Of a stretch of 64,000 nucleotides of DNA, positions 10,090 through 21,212 are shown one piece after another. Position 1 is the first letter of the stretch, and every line of letters starts with the position of its first letter. Source of the DNA: Pelobates cultripes (lineage: Eukaryota > Chordata > Amphibia > Anura > Pelobatidae). Made by a program: the position numbers and the translations under genes. Under the pieces are notes generated by a model. The model was not told the origin of the DNA, did no database searches, and saw only the letters and a list, made by a program, of their open reading frames with translations. Location of the stretch: assembly GCA_933207985.1 (NCBI GenBank), contig OW240921.1, forward strand, positions 21,646,247-21,710,246, in the 5' to 3' direction.

Positions 10090-11653
10090 CAGGGAGTGCA
10101 GAATTATTAGGCAAATTAGTATTTTGACCACATCATCCTCTTTATGCATGTTGTCTTACTCCAAGCTGTATAGGCTCGAAAGCCTACTACCAATTAAGCA
10201 TATTAGGTGATGTGCATCTCTGTAATGAGAAGGGGTGTGGTCTAATGACATCAACACCCTATATCAGGTGTGCATAATTATTAGGCAACTTCCTTTCCTT
10301 TGGCAAAATGGGTCAAAAGAAGGACTTGACAGGCTCAGAAAAGTCAAAAATAGTGAGATATCTTGCAGAGGGATGCAGCACTCTTAAAATTGCAAAGCTT
10401 CTGAAGCGTGATCATCGAACAATCAAGCGTTTCATTCAAAATAGTCAACAGGGTCGCAAGAAGCGTGTGGAAAAACCAAGGCGCAAAATAACTGCCCATG
10501 AACTGAGAAAAGTCAAGCGTGCAGCTGCCACGATGCCACTTGCCACCAGTTTGGCCATATTTCAGAGCTGCAACATCACTGGAGTGCCCAAAAGCACAAG
10601 GTGTGCAATACTCAGAGACATGGCCAAGGTAAGAAAGGCTGAAAGACGACCACCACTGAACAAGACACACAAGCTGAAACGTCAAGACTGGGCCAAGAAA
10701 TATCTCAAGACTGATTTTTCTAAGGTTTTATGGACTGATGAAATGAGAGTGAGTCTTGATGGGCCAGATGGATGGGCCCGTGGCTGGATTGGTAAAGGGC
10801 AGAGAGCTCCAGTCCGACTCAGACGCCAGCAAGGTGGAGGTGGAGTACTGGTTTGGGCTGGTATCATCAAAGATGAGCTTGTGGGGCCTTTTCGGGTTGA
10901 GGATGGAGTCAAGCTCAACTCCCAGTCCTACTGCCAGTTCCTGGAAGACACCTTCTTCAAGCAGTGGTACAGGAAGAAGTCTGCATCCTTCAAGAAAAAC
11001 ATGATTTTCATGCAGGACAATGCTCCATCACACGCGTCCAAGTACTCCACAGCGTGGCTGGCAAGAAAGGGTATAAAAGAAGAAAATCTAATGACATGGC
11101 CTCCTTGTTCACCTGATCTGAACCCCATTGAGAACCTGTGGTCCATCATCAAATGTGAGATTTACAAGGAGGGAAAACAGTACACCTCTCTGAACAGTGT
11201 CTGGGAGGTTGTGGTTGCTGCTGCACGCAATGTTGATGGTGAACAGATCAAAACACTGACAGAATCCATGGATGGCAGGCTTTTGAGTGTCCTTGCAAAG
11301 AAAGGTGGCTATATTGGTCCCTGATTTGTTTTTGTTTTGTTTTTGAATGTCAGAAATGTATATTTGTGAATGTTGAGATGTTATATTGGTTTCACTGGTA
11401 ATAATAAATAATTGAAATGGGTATATATTTGTTTTTTGTTAAGTTGCCTAATAATTATGCACAGTAATAGTCACCTGCACACACAGATATCCCCCTAACA
11501 TAGCTATAAACTAAAAACAAACTAAAAACTACTTCCAAAAATATTCAGCTTTGATATTAATGAGTTTTTTGGGTTCATTGAGAACATGGTTGTTGTTCAA
11601 TAATAAAATTAATCCTCAAAAATACAACTTGCCTAATAATTCTGCACTCCCTG
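10090..11653 (+). mobile_element. Apparently intact Tc1/mariner transposon (DD37E, double inverted repeats)
   Basis: The element is 1564 bp and is flanked by TA at 10088-10089 and 11654-11655. The outer termini are inverted and identical for 25 bp, beginning CAGGGAGTGCAGAATTATTA. A second, inner pair (GTGCATAATTATTAGGCAA at 10270-10288 and its complement at 11444-11462) differs by one base from the outer core, giving the IR/DR architecture of Sleeping Beauty-type elements. One open transposase gene lies between the inner repeats. Matched termini, intact target duplication and an uninterrupted ORF suggest a young copy. It split a CA-rich array that continues on both sides. Confidence 0.95.
10308..11324 (+). 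CDS. Tc1/mariner transposase, DD37E type, full length
   Basis: A 338-residue DNA transposase, the usual length for Tc1 (about 340). The start follows the inner repeat directly (tttggcaaaATGGGTC). Residues 1-60 form the first helix-turn-helix (KIVRYLAEGCSTLKIAKLL), followed by a basic linker RKKRVEKPRRK like the GRPR/nuclear localisation region, then a second HTH. The catalytic triad is visible: Asp in VLWTDEMRVS, Asp in MIFMQDNAPSHAS and Glu in SPDLNPIENLW. I count 37 residues between the second Asp and Glu, not the 34 of classic Tc1. A DD37E group called TRT has been described in vertebrates and protozoa; membership is inferred from this spacing. The glycine-rich QQGGGGVLVWAG is intact. No stop or frameshift is seen. 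Confidence 0.95.
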   Translation: MGQKKDLTGSEKSKIVRYLAEGCSTLKIAKLLKRDHRTIKRFIQNSQQGRKKRVEKPRRKITAHELRKVKRAAATMPLATSLAIFQSCNITGVPKSTRCAILRDMAKVRKAERRPPLNKTHKLKRQDWAKKYLKTDFSKVLWTDEMRVSLDGPDGWARGWIGKGQRAPVRLRRQQGGGGVLVWAGIIKDELVGPFRVEDGVKLNSQSYCQFLEDTFFKQWYRKKSASFKKNMIFMQDNAPSHASKYSTAWLARKGIKEENLMTWPPCSPDLNPIENLWSIIKCEIYKEGKQYTSLNSVWEVVVAAARNVDGEQIKTLTESMDGRLLSVLAKKGGYIGP

Positions 11654-11699
11654 TACAGCCCCATATTCCCCAGATGCCTACTAAAGCCCCTATCCCACA

Positions 11700-12170
11700 C
11701 CCACTGCGACACAACCAGCTGTCTACATCCACACACTACACTGCAAACAGACTTATACACACACGCAAACCCATCAGGAGCCTCACTCTATGCACACAAT
11801 CCCTCAAGTAGCATCCCCACACATGGAAAACCACATGCAGCCTCCCAACTGACACTTATCACAAGCAGCATTCCCCACCATTGCAATACTGCATACAGCC
11901 TCCTTACAAACACACACGCTAATATTCTACGCAACACCAACACTACACACAAAAGCACACATGCATATAAAAGCCAACACTAATTGCAAACACACCCCTG
12001 CATTCAAACGCAAACACTACACACAAGAACACCATTGCATTCCAATGGCAACAGTACATACAAATACACCTCTACATGCACACACATACTTTATACAAAA
12101 AACATGCCTATGTTCAAACTCACAAACACTGCACACAAATACAATCCTGCAAGCCTGGGCAAATGGTAGA
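11700..12170. repeat. CA-rich minisatellite, continuation
   Basis: Degenerate units such as 'cactacacacaaaagcacacatgcat' and 'cacaaatacac' continue the array seen at 8970-9480 on the other side of the transposon. Confidence 0.65.
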
Positions 12171-12277
12171 TCTCCAGCTAACATAGCATCGTGAGAGTTG
12201 TATGACAGATGGGATTCTATGTTTTCGCCACTCTTGCGATAGAGGGGCGCAAAAAAAAATTCTTGCACCAGGCCCTA
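12171..12277 (-). mobile_element. hAT-like terminus
   Basis: On the minus strand the segment begins AGGGCCTGGTGCAAGAATTT followed by a homopolymer and GCGCCCCTC. This is close to the terminus at 37745 (CAGGGCCGGTGCAAGGATTT). It could be one end of a hAT element that contains the 8.5-12.2 kb arrays; the other end was not found. Confidence 0.4.
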
Positions 12278-12329
12278 TCTACATTAGTTCCACCACTGGA
12301 CAGAAGTAACAAGTAACAGTGGATATATC

Positions 12330-12352
12330 TGTGTGTGTGTGTGTGTGTGTGT
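12330..12352. repeat. (GT)n microsatellite
   Basis: About ten uninterrupted GT dinucleotides. Confidence 0.9.
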
Positions 12353-12359
12353 ATGTATC

Positions 12360-13495
12360 CATAACTTTCTTCTGTCTGTTATATCAGCTCTTTGAATATC
12401 CTCCTCCTCCTTAAAAACCATCCCTTGAATCATGCAGTACCTATCTGTTTATTTCACCTGTCACCTTTCATTTTTTCCGATGTCCTCACATTTTAAGCAA
12501 TCAAATATAGCTATAACTGGAGTGATCTTCTTCCCTGCATCCTATCAACCTCCTCCCGTTTCACAACCTGCTATTTTCTTCTATTTTTTTACATCTTTAC
12601 CTGCTCACAACAAAATGTCATCCTTGACTCTGTGCAAATTGCTAATGCATACTCACCTTTCAGCTAAACATTACACGTTTTCTAACAAACACAGGAACAT
12701 GCATTCACAGATATATACATACACACAGATACAACCTGTCAGACACACACAGATATACATTCCCTGACAGACATTATCATACACACACACACACATTGCC
12801 ACATGGCACATGCTCTGATACACATACACGCAGACACAGAAAATAATTGACAGTGGAGAGGGAGGTAATAAATCCGTTGCAATATTTTATTTTACTGTCC
12901 ATAAAGGAGCTAGAGTACGGATTGAGATAACACATGAATGCCCCTAGGGTGAATGGAGAGAAGGAATCCAGGAGCTGATCAGCTGAATGTCGTGGGAAAT
13001 GCAGGGTATACAAGGAAACTTAGAAAGCGCATAGAATGCGTACACAATAAACTGTGAATTGGCAGTCGACTTCACACATACCTAACAGAAACATAGTACA
13101 AACTGGAAAAATACAGTATGGTTTGACAATATGTCATGGTAAGAGTCAAAATGTATTGTACCTATTGTACTGCACTGCGGTATTGTTGACGCTATACAAC
13201 CCCCAAATAATAATGATACAAATTTGATGAAACTCACATGAATCACATTTTACATTTTTTACTTATATATTGCAGTTGCTAAAGAATTACAAGGTAATTG
13301 GAGCTGAGGTTTGTCTTTCAGTGCTCAATGGACAATGATGGCTAATCTTGCTCTCTCCAGCTGGCTGAGGATCATGGGAAGCACACTCACCCATAGCCGA
13401 GGTGCCAACGGATAGCTATATCAATAGCAGAGAACGAGGAGTTCTCGTCATTTCAGGAAGCCGCACATGGAATGAGAAGGGGTTGTACAAACACA
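12360..13495. other. No gene recognised
   Basis: Mixed AT-rich sequence with scattered CA runs (12650-12800). No coding exon with splice sites or recognised repeat could be supported. Confidence 0.4.
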
Positions 13496-13499
13496 GAGC

Positions 13500-13680
13500 T
13501 GGTGCATGCAAATCAGCCCGCTGCATCCTCTGCACATCGCAGGGAATTTCCATAACCTTGGACCAATAAATACTGCAACACCGGCCCCTTCCCATCTGCC
13601 CCCAGCCAGCCTGCCAGAGACCTGTTAACCCATACTGTGCCAGCCAGCACTGGCAGAACTGCTATCTGCCAGGTAGACAG
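13500..13680 (+). promoter_or_regulatory. Candidate promoter with untranslated first exon
   Basis: Within about 70 bp on the plus strand there is a perfect octamer ATGCAAAT (13506-13513), a perfect NF-kappaB consensus GGGAATTTCC (13542-13551), CCAAT (13563-13567) and a TATA-like AATAAATA (13565-13572). Some 100 bp further on, CCAG|GTAGAC near 13670 would serve as a splice donor. There is no ATG between, so any first exon would be non-coding. Octamer plus kappaB is typical of lymphoid genes. This is a motif-based inference, and chance is possible. Confidence 0.25.
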
Positions 13681-13689
13681 TGAACACAG

Positions 13690-15930
13690 GGCAGTGTATC
13701 TGCTACCGTTATCTGCAGAGCATTCCGCCTAGCTCTGACTCATGCCGTCTGTATGACACAATCACTGGCCTGTGTATTGTGGGTTAGCATTATATAGTGA
13801 GGATGCATAACAGCTCACACATTGTATTATGGGAAAATGAGGTCTTCAAGGGGCATTAGATGCATCGTACATTGTGACTGTGTCCAGAGCCCCGAGATTG
13901 CATTATTTGCTGCCGTACAATTTCTGCTGAACATACTTCAACATTATATATCTTTTATGTCACATGACATTTAGGTTTCGGATTAGAGTGTTTGGGTTTA
14001 GGGTAGCGGAGGTCATAAATGAAAGTGATTGTAGCTACTGTCCAATCATAATTCCCTCCAGTCTTGGGTAGACTGTTTCCCCGAGGTTAGGAGGAAGCCA
14101 ACATAGCATGGGAAAAGTTAAACCACGTATACACAGGAAATAAAGACTCACCCACTGTGGGCAGTGCAGGGTCTGAATACATGACCTATTGACTTGCAAA
14201 ATGGAATGTGCAATAAGTACTCATCAGTTTGCAGGTAATTCTGCATGTTGTAGATTAAGACATTGCTCTGCAATGCTTCGCATTATAGCATAAAATATAT
14301 GCCTAGTACATACAGGACTGTGCATGCCAAAATTTGTCAGTGTTAGCTCTGGAAGGTATGCTACTAAAACATCTCTCAGAAAATGGCGTCTGTCCGATGT
14401 TAAAATGGTAATACATAGGTGCATCCATACTGCTGAGCCATTTTAAATAATGAAACTGGGGTTATTTTTATCATTATTTGGGTTTAGTGTTATAGTTAGT
14501 ATTAGGGAGACTGTAGGGTATAGTGGGGTCAAGTTGTTGTGAGCTGCACTCGTATCACTTATCAGCCAAATATAACCTGCGGTAGTTCATGATGCACGCA
14601 GTTAGTCCCATGACGTAACTAAATACGCCTGTATATATTGCTTGCTCAGTAAACAACAATATGCCGATGGCTTAATGCCATGCTTGCGGATAACCGCGAT
14701 AATATTTTCAGCCAGTTAGGCAATGTTTAAACGTCCCTAAACACTACTATACATGTTGGAATCATAGCATGTTTATTGTATTAAGCTTGATGACCCCACT
14801 GTGACCCAACACAATAGACATGCAAAGGTAGCCTGCCTGTTTTATCTCAAAAAAAATGTGCGGTTAATTTATGCCATGACTATGTATGCCATTGAAACGC
14901 CTGTATACGCTGTCGTGACGCTACAGGTCTCTGTTATATAATCAAATGCACAAGAAAACTAAAGAATAAAAAATAAAAAAAAGATGTGAGCTGTAACATC
15001 CTTTGTGAGATGTAATATAGCAAACTATTTGGGGAAAAATAGTGTACAGTATTTCCTGTGTGCAGGTGGGTTAAGGGGTACAACACAGCACCCCAAACTC
15101 TAATGCAGAATAGAAATCACACTATAAATGTTCTTTTCAATGTAGCTAAATTATAAAATTCCTATGCTGATGCTCAGTATATAAAAACATTAAATATTTT
15201 TGGCCACGTTAAGTTTGAGTGAGTCTTCCCACAGTCACTCAAGTCTTTTCACCCTCCTGAAGACAAAAAAAAAAAAACCCGTAATTTGCTTGTTTTCTGT
15301 TTTTCTGCTTGTTTTTCATATTACACTGCTCTGTATACTGGAAAGCTGATAAACAAGCCAGGCTTACACGCTGAGTAGTCCAGAATTTTCAATCATGAAA
15401 TCAATTTGCAGATTCATTAAAAAAACTTCAGATTATTTAAAGAAAACCACAGATTATTTTAAAATAAACTTGTATTGGCCATAGTTTTAAATAAAACAAT
15501 CTAAACATACTAATATATATCCCACTCGTGTGTTACCAAGATTGCCTATTGATCTAAAACTGGGTGATTATTTTGTATATTTAGCTTGTTTTATTTTTAA
15601 CTATGGCTAATAAAAGTTAAAGAGTCTTTCTAAGCACCAGATACATTGCAGCTGAATAAACACTCCTAAGGGAGCTCACTAAGACTCCACTACAAGAGTT
15701 TCCAAAGAGAGCACGCTCTGCATTACGATGCCGAATGCTCTCAATAGAGATTACGAACGATCGTTGGGATAATGCTGCGCATGCACAATAGGCCCTTTAA
15801 TATTCCTCTGTGGAGAAGCATTGTATTGACTGAGTAAGTAATGAAGATCTTAGCCATGGCCAGACCGGTATGTGGTGTGGGATCTAAGGTAATTAATCTT
15901 AGTTTTGTGATTGTCGTTGTGGGAACCATT
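13690..15930. other. No gene recognised
   Basis: About 2.2 kb of AT-rich single-copy-looking DNA. Short ORFs (for example 14224-14424 and 15741-15962, minus) have no recognisable motif or splice context. Confidence 0.4.
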
Positions 15931-15939
15931 AGGCTAAAC

Positions 15940-16075
15940 CAGGGATAGGCAACTTTCGTCACTCCAGATGTTGTGGATTACATCCCCCATAATGCTCTTA
16001 CACCCATAATGCTGGCAAAGCATCATGGAAGGTGCAGTCCAAAACATCTGGAGTGCCAAAGGTTTCCTATGCCTG
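15940..16075. mobile_element. Short hAT-type MITE, fold-back
   Basis: The ends are CAGGGATAGGCAACTTT and, inverted, CAGGCATAGGAAACCTTT. The halves pair over most of their length (cactccagatgttgtgga... against ...ccaaaacatctggagtg). Flanking 8-mers GGCTAAAC and ATCTAAAC share six bases, consistent with a decayed 8-bp hAT target duplication. It has no coding capacity. Confidence 0.75.
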
Positions 16076-16344
16076 ATCTAAACTATAAACACTTTAACAT
16101 TAGAAATACAGGTTTTGTAATTCCACGTTAAAGTGTTTCTGTCATTTTATTCATCAAGTATTTAAGATCAATCAATAGATTGAATTATGGATTAAAAACT
16201 ACTAACCACTTTAGCTAGTTTGCTTCATTGGCTAAAATGATGGCGGACATTGCTTCTCTGCCTCTCTGTGATCCTTCAACTTGGATTTGGTCAGTGAGTT
16301 CTAAGCCTTTTAATTTTTTTTAATTTTTACCATCTTAGTTTATG

Positions 16345-16670
16345 TACATAGTTACATATCTGAAAAGAGATATGTGGCCATCAAGTTCAGCCTTTCTCAC
16401 ATTTCTTCAAAAGAAGGCAAAAAACCCAGTTTGAAGTTATTCAAAATTTGCAAACTAGGAAAATTGAAAATGTATCCCTGGATATTATATTATTGCCAGT
16501 ACTCATCCAATTGCTGTTTAAACATCTGTACAGACTCTGATAAAACCCTATCTTCAGACAGAGAACACCACATTCTTATTGTTGTTACTGTTTTAAAAAA
16601 AAAAACTTCCTTTGCCTTAGACTAAATCTCCTTTCTTCCAGTCTAAACTCATGACCTTATGCCCTATATC
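16345..16670 (-). mobile_element. CR1-like LINE 3' UTR
   Basis: The sequence 'catatctgaaaagagatatg' and 'atcaagttcagcctttctca' is the complement of the CR1-like 3' end seen at 7690-8075. A closely related copy is at 53706-53960. The coding region is missing. Confidence 0.65.
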
Positions 16671-16679
16671 TAGTCCTGT

Positions 16680-17660
16680 TTTTGCATCAGTTACACAGTG
16701 GAAGCGGTACAGTGCTCTGTTAAACTTTGACAGCATTTAAAGTATTTTTTTGCTTTTGTGTCTGTATACTAGAGATACACAGATAGATGCTCAGTATGTT
16801 GGAGACAGTTGATGATTTGCACATTAGAGGAATGAAATCTTCTATACGCTACTGACAAACACTGCTTTGAATGGTGTAGATGCACATTGCTCTGGGTGAT
16901 ATTGATGTACGTTGCTCTGCATGTTCCAGGCACAGATACAGCTGGTAAATTTGATGCGCTCTGTGCTTGTCATCCCAAGATCATCGATTCTGAAAAGAAA
17001 ATGAAAACATTTTTACAGGAGCAATTTCTACATTCTTACCTGTGTCTTTTATTTTTTGAAAACAGAGATATTCCTGGAATGTAGTTTGACGTGAAATACC
17101 CATTGTTTATTCAGAGCAGAAGGGAGGAATACTTTTGAAAATATTTCAAAAAGGAAAAAAAATACTAACCAAAAACATGATTTCTGGTTAAAATATAGTC
17201 TCTTATTACACTATTTTATGCATTATATAGATTATACATTAAAAATATGCAAATATATAGAATCTTTAATTGTAAGTATTTTTATTTTAAATACGCACTT
17301 CTCCCATACCGGGAAGTGGCTCGACCAATCAGTAGATTTGCTTTGTGATCTATGAGATATTTTTGGTTGGTGCTTATTTTACCATTTTGAGAATGGGGTT
17401 TTATGGTACATTGTTTGCCAACCATGTACTGGTCTGGCGGTAGCTGAAGCTTGTACTAAAAGACTAAGAGTGAAATGTACAAGGAAGGCACCCACTCAGC
17501 CCTAGGAGAACGTTTTTTTCATTTGATGTGAGTGGGAGAGGAGGCCGTTTTTTATTGCTGAAGCTATTTTTGCAAATTGTTACAGTTATAAGTCATTGTG
17601 TGCAGAGACGGAGTGACATAACACTCTTTCCCCAATAACTGTGCAATCAGCATAGGTTGT
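16680..17660. other. No gene recognised
   Basis: AT-rich sequence with no supported coding segment. The 65-codon ORF at 16887-17084 has no recognisable motif. Confidence 0.4.
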
Positions 17661-17992
17661 GACGGTCAAAAAAAAAAAAAATTAAGTGCGCTAGAATTTA
17701 AAGTGCAAATATTACTCACACTATATATGTTTTTTGTGCTTTTTTCCTTTATGTATTATTGTCCTAAAATTGAGAGTATGTCAGAGGAGATATGAGAGAA
17801 AGTTTATTTCATACATTTTTGCACACGATCACGATCACTTTTTTTCCTGCAATCTGCACTTTCCACAAGCGTGTAGATGCACATTGCACTTTCTAAAAAC
17901 TAAGCAGTATTTTGCACCCATTTTCACTGAATTGATGCAGTGAGTAATATTTGCACTTTAAATTCTAGCGCACTTTTTTGTTGTTTTTGATT
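17661..17992. mobile_element. MITE or fold-back with 35-bp perfect inverted repeats
   Basis: The sequence at 17685-17719 (starting agtgcgctagaatttaaagt) is the exact reverse complement of 17940-17974, with about 220 bp between. The similarity extends outward through an A/T tract to 'gacggtcaaaaa' and 'ttgattgtc'. It has no ORF. Perfect 35-bp arms indicate little time for decay or gene conversion. The target duplication was not resolved. Confidence 0.8.
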
Positions 17993-19020
17993 GTCATTTA
18001 TTTGAGCTAAGTACACATTTAAGTGCTGCTCTATTTATTAAGGGTTATCACTTTTATCAAATAGCACCACCCAGCCACTTGTGTTTTGGATTTCTATTTT
18101 ATAGATTGTGATGGTGCTTGGAGCGGCCTTAAGACCTTGCAATATTCTCCACTACTTCCATTTTAGTGAATAGACCCCTTCTATTCTGCTCACTACGCCA
18201 GAAAAAACATAGCTGTTTTCCAGCTCACACCAGATGCCAGCTTTTAGAATTTATAGCGTTAAAGTAACTGAATAATCCAGTGGGTATTTTAACAATGGTC
18301 AGGAATAATTCTACCTTCTGTGGCTGCTGTCAGTATTAGTAAATCTTTATGGATAGATGCACTCGTGGTGAGCGCAATGCAGAGAGCACTTAAGGACTCT
18401 CAAATCTGTAATAGAGAAGGCAAAGAAGCCTTCAGTAGACATGTAAAGACAAGATACCTTTTAAATAAATGTTTCCAACAATGGGATCAACACATATTCA
18501 TACTGACGTATCTTGGCTTGCTCTCAGTATGTGTTATGAATGATTCTGTGAAGTGGACAAAATATTTGCCGTTATTTAGTAGCATAATAATATTGAACAT
18601 TCAGTAGCCCCAGCATTTTTCCCTTCCTTGTACTAGGGTGTCACGGACACAAACTTCCATATACACAAATACACATTACCAGGCACACAGAAACACACTA
18701 ACACATGCATGTAGACACTGCTAGAGATCCATAAACATAGCCACCCTGCTGCCTATTGTTTGGGTGCGGGAGCAGATCTTTCCTGGAGTCCTTTTCTCCT
18801 GGGAGACATCTTTAGCGTACTGAGAGACAATGATACAACATCCTCCCGGCCAGGACATTCATGCACCTTTGCATCAATGTTATATGGTAAGGGGCCTACT
18901 CTATGACAGATTTTTATTGCAGTCTGGTTAGGGGAGACACAGACCATCTTTGGACATGCCCCCTTGAAGCGTTTGGGCAACAGCTACTGAATACAAGACC
19001 AGGCCTGACTGCTGTCAGCT
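17993..19020. other. No gene recognised
   Basis: Sequence without a recognisable exon or structured repeat. A short CA-rich patch lies at 18650-18720. Confidence 0.35.
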
Positions 19021-19029
19021 AAGAACAAA

Positions 19030-20235
19030 AAGATCGGGCTACAGTAGGTAAAAAATCATTGTCTGGTCTGATGAATTTTGATTTCGGAATCTACAGATCC
19101 AACAAGTCTTGTGTGGGGACACACTGGCACTTGTTATAGCACTTGATCAAATTGAGCATCATTTAAATGGCACTGCCTACCCAAGTGTTTTACTGATTAT
19201 GCGTTTCCCTTTATGGCCCATTTAACCCATCGTCTAATGGCTACTTCCACCAGAATAATACAAAATATCACAATACACACATTCTCTCAAATGGTTCCAC
19301 GAGTATGCAGTAGGTTCACTGTATTTCAAGGCCATCCAAAGTTTCCGATCTCAATCCAAAAGACCATTTTTGAGATGTGATGGTACAAGATGTAGCAAAC
19401 AAAGCTAGAACTTTATAAAAATCTGCTGTAATACCATGTTAACATGGCCGAGGATCAGGAAAATAATATTTCATGACAGGCACATAGTCGCCATATGGGC
19501 AGGAGATATTTCCCCCAAAACTTACCCCCAAAACACACTGACACTGATGTATGGGTCAATATGTCAACAGCTTTATTCATATTAACAATAAATTAAAGTC
19601 ATTGCCCAGCCCCATCCCGCCATATAACATCATATGTCTCCAAAATAAAAGGCAATGACCCATTATTTCTGTAAATATAAATAACATCAACGACCTTAAT
19701 AACAAACTTCATCATCACAATATAAGTGCCAAACTTTGTTAAATAACCACGTTAGGGGCATACCCGGATACCCCTACCACACACCAGGTTCTGAGCCACC
19801 ACCGAGCTCGAAACCTACCAAGGTTCATAACAAACCGTTTCACCAAGCTCTTCACCAGCAGCCTATTCTATTTACACAACCCCAGAGCCAGTTTTTCCCC
19901 TAACTTTTCTCTCTCTACCCCCGCCACTGTGACCAAACAGGAGCTAACACCCCTTACCCTTAAAAATGGGAGGGTGGGAGGGACAATTTAGGCCAGGTAA
20001 GCAGATTAAAAGTGCTTGTCACTAAAATGGCTGCCTATTTATACTAGGCCAACCCGCTTTTATACTCTCACTCCACTCCCACATGAGGCCGTTCCCCTAT
20101 GCCCGCCTCCTAGCTCTGTCCACCCCCTATTCCACTAAGCTGTGCTTGTTCAATAGGGTTACAAGAACCTTGCTGAATCCATGCCACAAATAATTCAACC
20201 TCTTCTGGGACTAGGTTGGTCAATTCCAGGTCTAC
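19030..20235 (+). pseudogene. Tc1-like transposase relic interrupted by a retroelement-like insertion
   Basis: The plus strand at 19060-19475 follows the catalytic part of a Tc1 transposase gene different from the two others here: 'gtctggtctgatgaatttt' (W-S-D-E), 'ttgagcatcatttaaatggc', 'ggctacttccaccagaat' and 'tctcaatccaaaagacca' (S-D-L-N-P region). The C-terminal end resumes at about 20163 with 'cttgctgaatccatgccac'. The ~690 bp between is inserted sequence. Numerous stops and indels make it long dead. Confidence 0.65.
19478..20160 (-). mobile_element. Possible LTR-type insertion
   Basis: This segment interrupts the Tc1 relic. On the minus strand it has TATA-like sequences (AGTATAAAAG near 20060, TAGTATAAAT near 20040) upstream of a poly(A) signal, AATAAAGCTG near 19570. 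That order is expected of an LTR. There is no coding sequence and no second LTR, so the class is uncertain. Confidence 0.35.
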
Positions 20236-21204
20236 TAATAAAATGTCCTCTGGGTATAATATTATATATCACGGTTACTCCTGATCTCTTAACTCTGACA
20301 CAAGAATGAGTCCAACTTAGACTTTCTTTCTTTTCCAAAATGGAAACTACCACGATTTGCATCACTTATTAATTTCTACCATTCTGCATCTTCAAATCCC
20401 ATTGTTCTTGTCTCCAGCACATATCTTTCTTATCAGTTGTGTTTTCCAAGCCCATCTCAAATAGAGAAATGAGGCAGAGTGAAAATATCCAGCATCACAA
20501 TTTCTTCGCTTGGCCTTTACTGAAAAGCAAGAAACATTTATTGGATAAAATAGCCAGAAAGATTCATAGCATTTTGCTTTTGGTATGAGTGGGGCACATT
20601 ACTGCCCTGCACACAATAGCTGACTCATCCTCCATTGTAACACAGGACTAAAGGATGGTGTTTGAGCTGTAAGAACGATGCCAACGGAATGAGAGAAATA
20701 AAAACCTCTCAGACCCATTGCTTTCCAAACATGCTTGAGAATAATGTCCATCCATCATAGTACGCTATGTTAAACAAATGATTGCATCTTCCTATATTCC
20801 ACTTCAGCACGTTTGCTGAATGTAAAAATTCTAGTTAATGCACCCAGATGTCTATATTTATCTGAAGGAATGATTCAGAGATGGGCTTCTCTTTTGGCAC
20901 ACTGGATTGTTTCACTATAGACAGAATTATTTAATAATAACATTAAACTGTGCTGATTAATACATTAGATTACCCATTAGGTGACTAAGGCAGAGCCTAG
21001 AGCCAAGACTCAGACAGGGGCATTTTGAACACAAACAGGAAAAGTAATTTTGAATGACAATGTTACCATTGTGAGGACCTCTCTCGCTGACCCTACCTGC
21101 TCCTTCTGGTACAGGAATGATATGGGGGTTGACTAAAATAATGCCCCCAAATTATGTATTTTGTAGATTGCAGCATGCTTTGTAAATGTTATTAAAAGTG
21201 TCTG
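20236..21204. other. No gene recognised
   Basis: AT-rich sequence between the Tc1 relic and the hAT element. No exon or repeat could be supported. Confidence 0.4.
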
Positions 21205-21212
21205 GTTGGGAC

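Noticed and set aside
10344..11152. Minus-strand and alternative-frame ORFs inside the DD37E element
   Set aside because: They are shadows of the transposase gene, with no conserved motif of their own.
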